64,000 nt of DNA, taken from assembly GCA_903927615.1 (NCBI GenBank), contig CAIYNU010000047.1, positions 45,673 through 109,672 of the forward strand, in the 5' to 3' direction. Shown here in pieces: positions 8,753 through 17,346 of the stretch; the first letter of the stretch is position 1, and each line of letters opens with the position of its first letter. This stretch comes from an uncultured Rhodospirillales bacterium (GTDB lineage Bacteria; Pseudomonadota; Alphaproteobacteria; Azospirillales; Azospirillaceae). The translations under genes were made by a program, and so were the position numbers. A model generated the notes under the pieces. The model was given only the letters and a program-made list of their open reading frames with translations, was not told the origin of the DNA and did no database searches.

Positions 8753-8780
8753 AGAGGTAAAGCAATTCGCGAGGTCGAAC

Positions 8781-9200
8781 ATGGACACGACAGACAGCAG
8801 CGACATAACAGGTCTGACGACGACGATCATTGCCGCCTACGTCAAGCACCATCAATTGCCGGTCTCCGAGCTTCCGCGGCTGATTCAAAGTGTCCGCGAC
8901 AGCTTGCAACGCCTGACCGCGCCGGTGGAAGAGGCTCCGGCCAAAGAAGAACTGAAGCCCGCAGTGGCCATTAAGAAGTCGGTCACGGCAGACTATATCG
9001 TTTGTCTCGAAGACGGCAAGAAACTGAAGATGCTCAAGCGCCATCTGATGTCAAGCTATGGCATGACCCCCGACGAATATCGGAGCAAGTGGGGACTGCC
9101 GGCCGACTATCCGATGGTTGCCCCCAACTATGCCAAGGCCCGTTCGGATTTGGCGGTAAAGCTGGGGCTCGGCCGCCGTTCTTCCGATAGTGACGGCTGA
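8781..9200 (+). CDS. mucR: Ros/MucR family transcriptional regulator
   Basis: Alphaproteobacterial regulator that binds AT-rich sites and controls surface polysaccharide, motility and cell-cycle genes in relatives. The 139-residue protein has an acidic N-terminal oligomerisation part (1-65) and the conserved C-terminal block CLEDGKKLKMLKRHLMSSYG (75-94) followed by MTPDEYRSKWGLPADYPMVAPNYA. Compared with Agrobacterium Ros, which holds zinc with C, C, H and H, the second cysteine is aspartate (D78) and the second histidine is absent, so the zinc site is probably degenerate, as known for some Ros/MucR homologues. Start ATG 8781. The gene is monocistronic, with a hairpin terminator at 9271. Confidence 0.93.
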   Translation: MDTTDSSDITGLTTTIIAAYVKHHQLPVSELPRLIQSVRDSLQRLTAPVEEAPAKEELKPAVAIKKSVTADYIVCLEDGKKLKMLKRHLMSSYGMTPDEYRSKWGLPADYPMVAPNYAKARSDLAVKLGLGRRSSDSDG

Positions 9201-9270
9201 ACCGCTACCGATCACCACCACCGAATCGCACCGCCCGCCCCAGGTCCTCGGATAGCCCTCGGCTGAGAGC

Positions 9271-9299
9271 GCGGGCCTCTTGCCCGCCCTTTCTGTTTT
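9271..9299 (+). terminator. Rho-independent terminator after mucR
   Basis: GCGGGC (9271-9276) pairs with GCCCGC (9282-9287) across a 5-base loop and is followed by the T-rich run CCTTTCTGTTTT. It lies 70 bp after the mucR stop. Confidence 0.75.
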
Positions 9300-9367
9300 G
9301 CTGCACAATCACACTGCCTGCGGTTAACGACCAGGCCCCAACCGGCCGGTAGGATGCCCGCAACCCG

Positions 9368-9395
9368 GAAACGCCATCCCCTGGGATGGCGTTTC
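9368..9395. terminator. strong perfect hairpin between convergent genes
   Basis: GAAACGCCATCCC (9368-9380) is perfectly complementary to GGGATGGCGTTTC (9383-9395). It sits between mucR (plus) and the convergent unknown gene (minus, ending at 9439), so it probably ends transcription from the right; the T-run is short on either strand. Confidence 0.55.
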
Positions 9396-9438
9396 GCGTT
9401 TGTCCCGGCATCATCCTCCCCCGTTTTCTGCCGAGCGG

Positions 9439-9903
9439 TTATGGCCGCTTCCGGTTCTTGGCATAGACCGCCGCCAGGGTTCGAATGGTGCTGGCCTGGT
9501 CCACCACTTTGATCGGCACGTCCGGACGACGTGATGGTCCGGTCCCGCCCGGATCGCCGCCAAGGAGACTGGCTGCGGTCAGCCCGTCTCCCCCATCCCC
9601 CGCGTCGGCGCCCCCGACCTGCCCGCTCCCCATCTGGTCCAGGACACGCCGCAGATCCTCTTGGGACACCGCCGGCCGTGGCTTGGGCGCCGGCCGGCCG
9701 AGGCCCGGCACGGTGACACCCCGTTTGAGCGCCCTGGCAATGGCATCTCCGGCAATGGCCTTCAGAAAGGGTTGCACCATCATCCGCAACAACCGCTCGT
9801 CTTTGGCCGCCCAGGCCATCAGAGTGTTCTGAGCCAGCGCCACGCTGCCCTTAGCCGCCAGGAGCGCCTCACGCACCTTGCCGTCGAGATACGAATCGCT
9901 CAT
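9439..9903 (-). CDS. conserved-looking unknown cytoplasmic protein
   Basis: Unrecognised 154-residue protein. The N-terminal 65 residues are predicted helical and well composed (DGKVREALLAAKGSVALAQ, then RLLRMMVQPFLKAIAGDAI). The middle is a glycine/alanine/aspartate-rich linker, and the C-terminus returns to ordered sequence (VVDQASTIRTLAAVYAKNRKRP). No signal peptide, membrane segment or cysteine is present. Start ATG 9901-9903. It is transcribed alone toward a perfect hairpin at 9368-9395. The mix of ordered ends and a flexible linker could suit an adaptor or a DNA- or envelope-associated protein, but no function can be assigned. Confidence 0.65.
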   Translation of the reverse strand: MSDSYLDGKVREALLAAKGSVALAQNTLMAWAAKDERLLRMMVQPFLKAIAGDAIARALKRGVTVPGLGRPAPKPRPAVSQEDLRRVLDQMGSGQVGGADAGDGGDGLTAASLLGGDPGGTGPSRRPDVPIKVVDQASTIRTLAAVYAKNRKRP

Positions 9904-10034
9904 GCTCAGTCCGATGTTGACTGTTGGTGTTGACTGGTGTGACGCGGTTTACTCTATAGGATTCCAACCGGTTTGCCCATGGGCAGCGGTCCGCCGGTCG
10001 GGGGCCGGTGGCGGGCGAAAAGGGAGAGAAGCCC

Positions 10035-10679
10035 ATGCTGATCGACGTTTTTTCCGATCTGATCTGTCCCTGGTGCTACATCGGCAACCATCGCCTGTCG
10101 CTGGCGCTGGCCGAACGGCCGCGCGTCCGCGTCACGCGACGCTGGCATCCGTTCCTATTGAATCCCGACCTGCCACGTCACGGCATCGACCGGAGCTTGT
10201 ATCTGGCCATCCGTTTCGGCAGCCGCGACCGTGCCCGCCAGGCGCAAGCCGTGATTGAAGAGACCGCCCGACGCGACGGTCTGGCACTTAACCTCAACCG
10301 GATCAGCCGCACCCCCAACACCCTGGATGCTCACCGGTTGACGATCCTGGCCACGGCGGCCGGCACCGCCGAGCCGCTGACCGAGAGTCTCTTCACCGCC
10401 TATTTCGTGGATGGCCTGGATATCGGAGACCGCGACCTGCTGCTGATGCTGGCGGCAAGAGCCGGGGTCGACCCCGACCAGGCGCGCGCCTGCCTGAACA
10501 GTGACGGGGACGCCGACCTGGCCCTGTTCCAAACCGAAATCCTGTCCCACCAACTCGACCTTCACGCCGTGCCCTGTTTCATCTTTGACCGGCGCTTTGT
10601 GCTGGCCGGTGCCCAGGAACCGGCGGCATTCCTGCCCCTGCTCGACCTGGCCATCGCGGACGCCGACATCGCCGCCTGA
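10035..10679 (+). CDS. DsbA/FrnE-like thioredoxin-fold oxidoreductase
   Basis: A 214-residue protein of the DsbA superfamily, FrnE / 2-hydroxychromene-2-carboxylate isomerase branch. The active-site CPWC is at residues 11-14 within FSDLICPWCYIG; residues following it (RWHPFLLNPDLPRHGIDR) and the C-terminal cis-proline region (LHAVPCFIFDRRFVLAGAQ) fit the FrnE family. There is no signal peptide, so it is cytoplasmic, in contrast to true DsbA. I chose ATG 10035 because GGGAGAG lies upstream and residues before it are not conserved-looking. The family handles dithiol-disulfide exchange, in some members under oxidative stress; the exact substrate is unknown. It stands alone between minus-strand genes, with gshB nearby. 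Confidence 0.88.
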   Translation: MLIDVFSDLICPWCYIGNHRLSLALAERPRVRVTRRWHPFLLNPDLPRHGIDRSLYLAIRFGSRDRARQAQAVIEETARRDGLALNLNRISRTPNTLDAHRLTILATAAGTAEPLTESLFTAYFVDGLDIGDRDLLLMLAARAGVDPDQARACLNSDGDADLALFQTEILSHQLDLHAVPCFIFDRRFVLAGAQEPAAFLPLLDLAIADADIAA

Positions 10680-10766
10680 AACCGATGGGCGGTTGGTCGG
10701 CCTGGCCTGGAGCCAGCCTGGATTTCACCCAAGACCGGTCAGACCGGACGAAAACACCGGCACCGA

Positions 10767-11744
10767 TCACACCGGCACCCTGTCGGCTTCGCACCGCCGG
10801 ACCGCCAGCCGCGCCTCCATGGCATCGACCACCGTCGCCTCCAACCGGACGCCATCCAGCCGGTTAATCTGCTGAATGCCGGTGGGCGAGGTGACATTGA
10901 TCTCGGTCAGCCAGTCGCCGATGACGTCAATGCCGGTGAACACCAAGCCGTTGCGGCGAAGCGTCGGGCCGATCGCGGCGCAGATTTCCCGTTCGCGATC
11001 GGTCAGCCGGGTGCCGCGCGGCTGCCCGCCGGAATGGAAGTTGGCGCGGGCCTCGCCGCTCTGGGGCATCCGGCTGACCGCCCCGACCGGCTCCCCTTCA
11101 ACCAGAATGATCCGCTTGTCGCCATCGCGAATGGCCGACAGGTATTGCTGCACCATCACCGGCTCGCTGGGGTACAGCCGGGAAAACAGCTCGAGCACCG
11201 AGGTCAGATTTTCGTCATCGGGCTTGAGGTGAAACACGCCGGCGCCCCCGCATCCGAACAACGGCTTGAGGATGATGTCGCGGTATTCGGCACGGAAGGC
11301 CTCGACCTCGGCGCGCTCCCCGGTGATCAGGGTCGGCGGCATCAGCCCGGGGAAATGCGTCACCAGCAACTTTTCGGGCGCGTTGCGCACCTCGACCGGG
11401 TCGTTGAGCACCAAAACCCGCCGGGGCAAATGCTCCAAGAGATGTGTGGTGGTGATATAGGCCAGATCGAAGGGCGGATCCTGGCGCAACAGCACCACGT
11501 CCATCTCGGCCAGGTCCACCGTGCGAGGCTCGCCCAGCCGGAAATGAGCGCCCCGCACCCGCTCCAGAGTCAGGTCCCAGCCCCGCGCCACCAGCCGATC
11601 GTGGCGAAGCGTCAGTTGCTTCGGCAGATAGGTGAACAGCCGGTGGCCACGCCGTTGCGCTTCCAACGCGATCACGAAGGTACTGTCGGCGTCGATATCG
11701 ATGGACTCGATCGGGTCCATCTGAATGGCGATGGCAAGACTCAT
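10767..11744 (-). CDS. gshB: glutathione synthetase
   Basis: ATP-dependent ligase joining gamma-glutamylcysteine and glycine to make glutathione in the cytoplasm. The 325-residue protein has the bacterial GshB N-terminal domain (MSLAIAIQMDPIESIDIDADSTF) and an ATP-grasp domain with ILKPLFGCGGAGVF (about residues 155-168), RIILVEGEPVGAVSR, and the Mg-binding tail FTGIDVIGDWLTEINVTSPTGI. Length equals the family norm (about 315-330). ATG at 11742-11744. The group gshB, SirB1-like, yraN, rsmI is on one strand with short gaps; yraN-rsmI-gshB clustering is common in alphaproteobacteria. The C-terminal tail from residue about 300 is slightly longer than usual. Confidence 0.97.
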   Translation of the reverse strand: MSLAIAIQMDPIESIDIDADSTFVIALEAQRRGHRLFTYLPKQLTLRHDRLVARGWDLTLERVRGAHFRLGEPRTVDLAEMDVVLLRQDPPFDLAYITTTHLLEHLPRRVLVLNDPVEVRNAPEKLLVTHFPGLMPPTLITGERAEVEAFRAEYRDIILKPLFGCGGAGVFHLKPDDENLTSVLELFSRLYPSEPVMVQQYLSAIRDGDKRIILVEGEPVGAVSRMPQSGEARANFHSGGQPRGTRLTDREREICAAIGPTLRRNGLVFTGIDVIGDWLTEINVTSPTGIQQINRLDGVRLEATVVDAMEARLAVRRCEADRVPV

Positions 11745-11842
11745 GACGATTTCCCCAGCTTCCGCCCCTGGACCCGACGCCCATGGAAAACGGCTGAGGA
11801 ATACCTAGTACGGTCGGCGCCGAACGTCGACGGTGACCGGCG

Positions 11843-12739
11843 TTATGGCGTTCGGTTGCGCAGTTGCTGAATGATCAGGGCCGTCTGGTGCAGCGACGGA
11901 TCATTGCCCGCGATGGCCATGAATGTTTCAAGCGCGGTGATGGCGGCCGGGACATTTCCCACATGAGCCCGCAACGAACCGGTTTCGCGCCACAATGCCG
12001 GCTCCTGGGGCGCAAACAGCAGCATGTCGTCCAAAGTCTCCAGGGCCCTGGCGACCTGACCGTTGCGCATATGGCGGAACTTTATATTGTTCTGAAGCCG
12101 CAAGAGGATCGACCGGTTATCGACCGGGGCGTAATGATCCGGTTCCAACTCGGCATCGGCGCCGGCGGTGGCCTTCAACAGATCCCGCAGATCGACGGCA
12201 CTGCATTCCAGGCCACGACGAAACGGATCAATGATCATCCGCTCGCCCGCCGCCTCCAGCCGGACCAGGAAATGGCCGGGGAAATTCAACCCGACCATGT
12301 CCCAGCCGCAGACCCGGGCCACATGCAGGAACAGAATCCCCAAGGCCACCGGCAATCCGCGCCGGCGGTCGATCACGCTCATCAGGTTCGCGTTCTGCAA
12401 GTCTTCGTAGGTCTGGGTATCGCCCTGATAACCGTACCGACTGACCAGCGTGTCGCACAACGCCGCGACTCGGGTCCCGACCGTGTCGTCGGCCGAGGCA
12501 TGACGGGCGGCGACATCTTCCGCCAGACGACTGAGATGGCCATGATAGCTCCCCAGATCCCCGTTGGGCCGGTCGAGAACCGCCAGCATCAAAGCGGCTT
12601 CGGCCAGCTTGATCTGCGTGTCGGCCTGCTGACCGACCTGACGGAGAAATTCCCGGGCTTCCGGACGACTGGTCAAGGGCGGTGCGCTCGTACTGGCGGT
12701 CGGAGCCTCGGCTCGCGGTGAGCCCCGGCTGGAAGACAA
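11843..12739 (-). CDS. SirB1 family protein (transglutaminase-like plus TPR)
   Basis: A 298-residue member of the SirB1/YchA family. Residues 40-190 form the transglutaminase-like core (NLMSVIDRRRGLPVALGILFLHVARVCGWDMVGLNFPGHFLVRLEA in pieces at about 115-160), with IDPFRRGLEC following. Residues 210-290 form a TPR-like helical tail (RALETLDDMLLFAPQEPALWRE). The biochemical role of the family is not established. The start is uncertain: the longest frame opens with TTG at 12739, no ribosome site is visible, and the first 25 residues are Ser/Pro/Ala-rich, so a later start is possible. Lies between gshB and yraN on the same strand. Confidence 0.88.
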   Translation of the reverse strand: MSSSRGSPRAEAPTASTSAPPLTSRPEAREFLRQVGQQADTQIKLAEAALMLAVLDRPNGDLGSYHGHLSRLAEDVAARHASADDTVGTRVAALCDTLVSRYGYQGDTQTYEDLQNANLMSVIDRRRGLPVALGILFLHVARVCGWDMVGLNFPGHFLVRLEAAGERMIIDPFRRGLECSAVDLRDLLKATAGADAELEPDHYAPVDNRSILLRLQNNIKFRHMRNGQVARALETLDDMLLFAPQEPALWRETGSLRAHVGNVPAAITALETFMAIAGNDPSLHQTALIIQQLRNRTP

Positions 12740-12791
12740 GGATGAGGTAAACCAAGAGGCCTGCCCTTGTCGACGTTCTCTTCGTCGGCGA

Positions 12792-13178
12792 TCACGGCCG
12801 CCAGGCGTCAGCCAGATGGCAAGGCCAGCGCCAGGGGCTGACCAGCATCACGTCGAAACGCACCGAAAGAGCCGCCAGTTCAGGATGCCGGGCCAGAAAG
12901 GCGGCGGCCGCCCGGGCCAGTCGCTGGCGCTGGCGCTCCGACAGCGCCAGCGTCACCGCCCCGGCATCGCGCCGGGCCTTCACTTCGACAATGGCCAGAA
13001 TGCCCCCCCGTCGTGCCACAATGTCGATTTCGCCAAGCGGTGTGCGCTCCCTGACCGACACCACCCGATAGCCGCCCAGCCGCAACGCCAACCGGCACAC
13101 AGCCTCGGCCCGCCGGCCGAATCGCTCGGCAGCGGCGCGCCCCCCCGGAGTCCGAGAGCCCCCGCCCCTACCCGTCAT
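12792..13178 (-). CDS. yraN: YraN / UPF0102 family nuclease-like protein
   Basis: A 128-residue protein with the UPF0102 restriction-endonuclease-like core: AAERFGRRAEAVCRLALRL, then GEIDIVARRGGILAIVEVKAR (split at about 48-69) containing the E-x-D ... E-V-K catalytic-type residues. The in vivo role of the family is not firmly known. ATG 13176-13178 lies inside the 3' end of rsmI (11-bp overlap), indicating translational coupling; rsmI-yraN is a widely conserved pair. The first 15 residues are Gly/Arg/Pro-rich and may be a poorly conserved leader. Confidence 0.93.
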   Translation of the reverse strand: MTGRGGGSRTPGGRAAAERFGRRAEAVCRLALRLGGYRVVSVRERTPLGEIDIVARRGGILAIVEVKARRDAGAVTLALSERQRQRLARAAAAFLARHPELAALSVRFDVMLVSPWRWPCHLADAWRP

Positions 13179-14112
13179 CGCCGTCGACGTCGTCCGACCC
13201 CGACCGGGCTTCGGGCGCCGTGGCCCCGACCAGGGCCAGGGCCCGAGCGTAAACGTCGCGCCGGGGCCGCCCGCTGAGCCGAGCCACCGCCGCCACCGCG
13301 TCCTTCAGACTGGTTTCCGCCAGCGCCCGGCGCAACGCGCCATCAAGACCCTCCGAATCCAAGGCCGCCGCTTCGGTCGCCGCAGGCGGCCCGACCACCA
13401 CCACCACCTCCCCCTTGGGCGGTCCGGCGGCTTCGTAATGCGCCGCCAGTTCCGGCAGCGTCCCGCGCCGCACCTCTTCGAACAGCTTGGTCAGCTCCCG
13501 CGCCACCGCCGCCGGCCGCGGCCCCAGCACCGCCGCCAGATCGCCGAGCAACGCCGCCAGCCTTTGCGCCGATTCATAGCAGATCAGCGTCGCCGGCACC
13601 GACGCCACCGCTTCGATGGCGGCTCGCCGGGCCACGGCTTTGACCGGCAGGAACCCGCAGAACAAAAAACGATCCGGGGGCAACCCCGATAGCTGAAGGG
13701 CGGTGAGCACGGCGTTGGCGCCGGGCAGGGCCGTCACCGCGACTCCCGCCTCGATCACCGCCAGAACCAGCTTGTAGCCAGGATCCGAGACCAGCGGCGT
13801 CCCCGCATCGCTGACCAGCGCCAGCGCCGCCCCTTCGGCCAGCCGGGCCAGCAGACGCGGCCGCATCTGGATCGCGTTATGCTCGTGGTAGGGCAGCATC
13901 GGCGTCCGGATATTGAAGCGATTCAGGAGCTTGGCCGTAACCCGGGTATCTTCGCAGACGATCAGATCGGCGCCCCGCAGCAATTCCAGGGCACGCAACG
14001 TCATGTCACCGGTGTTGCCGATCGGCGTCGCCACAAGATAAAGCCCAGCACCCGGTTTACAGGACCGGTCGCTCCCGCTACCCTCTGTCGGGTACTTGGT
14101 CTGTTCAGGCAT
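13168..14112 (-). CDS. rsmI: 16S rRNA 2'-O-methyltransferase (C1402)
   Basis: SAM-dependent methyltransferase that modifies C1402 of 16S rRNA, tetrapyrrole-methylase fold. The 314-residue protein has the hallmark start GLYLVATPIGNTGDMTLRA followed by DLIVCEDTRVTAKLL and YHEHN, and the middle motif ALVSDAGTPLVSDPGYKLV. The C-terminal 40 residues carry the small RsmI helical domain (SLKDAVAAVARLSGRPRRDVY) and an acidic tail. I chose ATG 14112 (MPEQTKYP); the frame stays open upstream to 14169 but would then overlap the divergent lipoprotein gene. Overlaps yraN by 11 bp. Confidence 0.95.
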   Translation of the reverse strand: MPEQTKYPTEGSGSDRSCKPGAGLYLVATPIGNTGDMTLRALELLRGADLIVCEDTRVTAKLLNRFNIRTPMLPYHEHNAIQMRPRLLARLAEGAALALVSDAGTPLVSDPGYKLVLAVIEAGVAVTALPGANAVLTALQLSGLPPDRFLFCGFLPVKAVARRAAIEAVASVPATLICYESAQRLAALLGDLAAVLGPRPAAVARELTKLFEEVRRGTLPELAAHYEAAGPPKGEVVVVVGPPAATEAAALDSEGLDGALRRALAETSLKDAVAAVARLSGRPRRDVYARALALVGATAPEARSGSDDVDGDDG

Positions 14113-14123
14113 GGAGACCGTCG

Positions 14124-15491
14124 GTGGCACGTTTTTCAAAAGGCTCGGCATGGCTCGGAAGAGCAACACCTCTGCGGATGGCGGCTTTGGTCACCCTGGT
14201 GGTGCTCGCGGCATGTGCCACCCCCCCCACCAGCGGCACCGTTGCCCCCAAACCGACGGTACCGGTTGACAGCGGTCTGCCGCAAGCCCCCCCTGCGGTG
14301 CCGACCAAGCCGGTCACGCAGGTTCCTCTGGATGTACCGACTCCGGCACCGGTGACCTCCGGTCCGCTTAAGGTCGGCCTGTTGCTGCCGCTGTCCGGCA
14401 ACGGCGTCGCCATCGGCACCGAAATGCGCAACGCCGCCGAGATGGCGCTCTTTGACCTGGGCGAAGACCGGTTCCAGTTGCTGCCCCGTGACACCAAGGG
14501 CACCCCGGCCGAAGCCGCCGAAGCCGCCCGCGGACTGATCGCCGGCGGCGCCCGTCTGCTGCTCGGCCCCCTGTTCAGCACCGAGGTTGCCGCGGTCAAG
14601 CCGGTGGCGCAAGCCGCCGGTGTCAATGTGCTGGCCTTCTCCAACGACTGGACCCGCGCCGGCGGCGGGACCTACATCATCGGGTTGGTCCCGGCCGATC
14701 AGGTCGCACGGATCGTCAGCTTCGCCCAAATGCGCGGATCGGCGCGCCTGGCCGTGCTGGCGCCGCGCGATCCCTACGGCGACGCGGTGGTGACGGCGGT
14801 CCATGACAGCGCCCGGCGCGTCGGTGTTTCCGTCATCCGGGAGGAACGTTACGGCAAGGACGCTGCCGACCTGGCCGGGGCCATCACCCGGCTGGCCAGC
14901 GGCGGCAACGCCGCCCTGGACGACCAGAAGCGCCAACTCGCCGGCCGCACCGACGAAGCCTCGCTCGCGGCCCTGGCCCGACTTCAGGCCCAGGCCGGAA
15001 CCAGCGACGCCGGTTTCGATACCCTGTTGATCGCCGAGGGCGGGGAACGGTTGAGAACGCTGATTCCCCAGTTGGCCGCCCACGGCATCGATGCCGCTCA
15101 TGTCCACCTGCTGGGGACCGGCCTGTGGGATGATCCGGCCATCGGCCGGTTGCCCGGCCTTGCCGGCGCCTGGTACGCAGCCCCGGCCCCCGACACCCGC
15201 GCCGATTTCGAAAGCCGGTTCCAGGCCCTGTACCATCATCGGCCCCAACGGCTGGCCACCCTGGCCTACGACGCCACCGCCCTGGCCGCGGTGCTGGCCA
15301 AGGCCCCCTCCACCGCCCGCTTCGACACCACCAGCCTGACCAACCCCAGCGGCTTCGCGGGAATCGACGGCGTCTTCCGCCTGCGTAGTGACGGCCTGGT
15401 GGAACGGGGTCTGGCCGTCATCGAAATCGGTCCCGACGGTCCCCGAGTCATCGATCAGGCCCCGACCGCCCTCGAGTCGCTGACCAACTGA
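14124..15491 (+). CDS. LppC/LpoA-type lipoprotein, penicillin-binding protein activator
   Basis: Outer-membrane lipoprotein with a periplasmic-binding-protein fold; in enterics LpoA activates PBP1A, and alphaproteobacterial homologues keep the domain but their partner is less certain. The 455-residue protein has a basic start, a hydrophobic core MAALVTLVVLAAC (lipobox LAAC, cysteine at residue 31), a proline/threonine-rich linker, then VGLLLPLSGNGVAIGTEMRN and FSNDWTRAG, typical of the type I periplasmic-binding fold. I chose GTG 14124 because GGAGA lies 7 bp upstream; ATG 14178 would still leave the lipobox. Divergent from rsmI with only 11 bp between start codons, so one promoter must lie inside the opposite gene. 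Confidence 0.9.
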   Translation: MARFSKGSAWLGRATPLRMAALVTLVVLAACATPPTSGTVAPKPTVPVDSGLPQAPPAVPTKPVTQVPLDVPTPAPVTSGPLKVGLLLPLSGNGVAIGTEMRNAAEMALFDLGEDRFQLLPRDTKGTPAEAAEAARGLIAGGARLLLGPLFSTEVAAVKPVAQAAGVNVLAFSNDWTRAGGGTYIIGLVPADQVARIVSFAQMRGSARLAVLAPRDPYGDAVVTAVHDSARRVGVSVIREERYGKDAADLAGAITRLASGGNAALDDQKRQLAGRTDEASLAALARLQAQAGTSDAGFDTLLIAEGGERLRTLIPQLAAHGIDAAHVHLLGTGLWDDPAIGRLPGLAGAWYAAPAPDTRADFESRFQALYHHRPQRLATLAYDATALAAVLAKAPSTARFDTTSLTNPSGFAGIDGVFRLRSDGLVERGLAVIEIGPDGPRVIDQAPTALESLTN

Positions 15492-15524
15492 GATGAGCAC
15501 TGGCCGGCGGTGGCCAGGGGCTTT

Positions 15525-17346
15525 GCTGCCGGCCGACACTGGGGCCTCACTTTGGACTGCGGAGAGCGACTGCTATGTCGGCCGGGTTTGAGCGATTACG
15601 CGTAGATGGCTATCGCCGACTGAAGAATCTGGACTTGCCGTTACGCCCTCTCAACGTTTTGATCGGGGCCAACGGTGTCGGCAAGACCTCTGTACTGGAG
15701 GTATTTGATCTGTTGGCGGCGTCCGCAGATGGGCGACTGGAAAGCACACTCTCACGAACCGGTGGCATATCAAGCTTGCTCACCCTGGACGGTCAGACGG
15801 ATCGTATACATTTCCAGCTCGAGCAACCCGCTCCAGATAATGTATCAATTGAATACTACATCTGCCTTTCAAGCGCAGGAATCGGCTATGCGATAGAAAG
15901 CGAGGCGTTAATTGAACAAACACATGACCAAAATAATACTTCTCTGCACCTGATTCGGTCAGAACATGGCCAATTGACCTATTACAACACAAATAATAAT
16001 ATCTCTTTTTCTCCGAATTGGCCCATTAAACGAGGGGAAACTGCATTATTTCAGGTCCCTAGAATGTTTAATAAACAAGAGCGATTTCGCCAAATTCTTG
16101 CATTTCCTGAAACGATTTACCACATGCTGGACGTTTCTCCCCGCGCTCCCGTGCGCCTCCCACAATCGATACAACCCGTCAAAACGCCAGGAACGAATGG
16201 TGAATACCTACTGTCCTGCCTTTATTCTATTCGGGAAAACCACCCGGATCGCTTCGCGGCGATTGAAGACGCCCTGCGCGCGGTGTTTCCCACCTTCGAG
16301 CGACTGACCCTCCCGCTGGTTGCGACAGGTTCCGTAACCCTGGCCTGGAAAGATAAGACTCTGTCCAAGCCCATTTATCCGCATCAATTATCGGAAGGTA
16401 CCCTAAGGTTCCTGTGGCTAACAACTTTACTGCAAAGTCCCGAATTACCAGGCGTAATCTTGATTGACGAGCCAGAGGTCAGCCTCCATCCAGAGATGTT
16501 ACGGTTGCTAGCTGATCTCATGCGCGAAGCATCTCAATACACACAACTGATTATTGCAACCCATTCCGATCGATTCGTCCGGTTTCTCGACCCCGATGAA
16601 CTTGTGGTCTGTGATTTGGATGAAACCGGAAGCACCATCGTTCAGCGGGCCAGCAACCTGGATATTGACGCCTGGATGGCCGATTACACGCTTGACCAGC
16701 TCTGGTCGATGGGGGTGATCGGGGGCCGCCTATGAGCGTGCGGATCGCCATTTTAGTCGAAGGGTCAACCGAAACCATCCTCAAGCAGCCCCTTCAAAAT
16801 TTCCTAACACCGCTCCTGACAAACCAAATGCCGAAGCTCATTTTTTTACGTCAAAATGGCCGGATTCCCAAAAGAGAGGACCTTAAGCGGCACGTAACCC
16901 ACCTTTTGAATAGTCACCCCTGCGCCGACGCGGTTATTGCACTGACCGATGTCTATACCGGGGGTAATGATTTTCAGGGCGCTGGAGACGCCAAGCAAAA
17001 AATGCGTGAATGGGTCGGAAAGGAGCCGCGCTTCCATCCCCACGTTGCATTATATGATTTCGAAGCGTGGTTACTTCCGTACTGGGGTGACATTCAGAGA
17101 CTGGCAGGAAGCAATCGAGCATCACCAAATGCATCCCCCGAACATGTCAATCATGGGTATCCTCCAGCTCGTGTGCTTGCTGAAGTCTTCCGCACAGGAA
17201 CGAAAGGCAAGGTATACAGCAAAATAAGAGATGGTAGTGCCATTTTACGTGATAAAGATTTAAACATTGCGGCACAGGCCTGTCCTGAGCTTCGGGCCTT
17301 TTTGAATACCATCATTGCCATAAGCCAAAATAAGCCGCTGCCGGCC
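15525..17346. repeat. 10-bp direct repeats flanking the AAA/DUF4276 cassette
   Basis: GCTGCCGGCC occurs at 15525-15534, 41 bp before the ATPase gene, and at 17337-17346, in the last codons of the DUF4276 gene exactly where base composition returns to GC-rich. This could be a footprint of insertion, but a 10-mer of this composition may also recur by chance. Confidence 0.3.
15575..16735 (+). CDS. AAA family ATPase (OLD/RecF-like, AAA_21 type), probable defence ATPase
   Basis: A 386-residue ABC-type ATPase of the kind found in OLD-family and related defence modules. Walker A is GANGVGKTS (31-39), the signature region is LSEGTLRF (272-279), Walker B is VILIDEPEVSLHP (about 294-306) and the switch histidine sits in IIATHSDRF (326-334); the C-terminus WSMGVIGGRL is common in this ATPase type. 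All catalytic motifs are intact. No nuclease domain is fused; instead the next gene, overlapping as ATGA, supplies a TOPRIM-like partner. The central 15,840-16,250 is clearly AT-richer than all neighbours (runs such as AATAATA), a sign of horizontal transfer. Start ATG 15575 follows GGAGAG. Confidence 0.9.
   Translation: MSAGFERLRVDGYRRLKNLDLPLRPLNVLIGANGVGKTSVLEVFDLLAASADGRLESTLSRTGGISSLLTLDGQTDRIHFQLEQPAPDNVSIEYYICLSSAGIGYAIESEALIEQTHDQNNTSLHLIRSEHGQLTYYNTNNNISFSPNWPIKRGETALFQVPRMFNKQERFRQILAFPETIYHMLDVSPRAPVRLPQSIQPVKTPGTNGEYLLSCLYSIRENHPDRFAAIEDALRAVFPTFERLTLPLVATGSVTLAWKDKTLSKPIYPHQLSEGTLRFLWLTTLLQSPELPGVILIDEPEVSLHPEMLRLLADLMREASQYTQLIIATHSDRFVRFLDPDELVVCDLDETGSTIVQRASNLDIDAWMADYTLDQLWSMGVIGGRL

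Larger units (their letters stand above)
8478..8780. other. divergent intergenic region between DUF1800 gene and mucR
   Basis: Non-coding. It must hold promoters for both divergent units. The half near mucR is AT-richer and carries a pair of 13-bp direct repeats (8621-8653) and a TATAAT hexamer (8747-8752). Nothing else was recognised. Confidence 0.6.

Noticed and set aside
14124..14145. Sigma-54-like TGGCAC element near the LppC-type gene
   Set aside because: The second half (TTGC) is missing at the required spacing and it lies within coding sequence.
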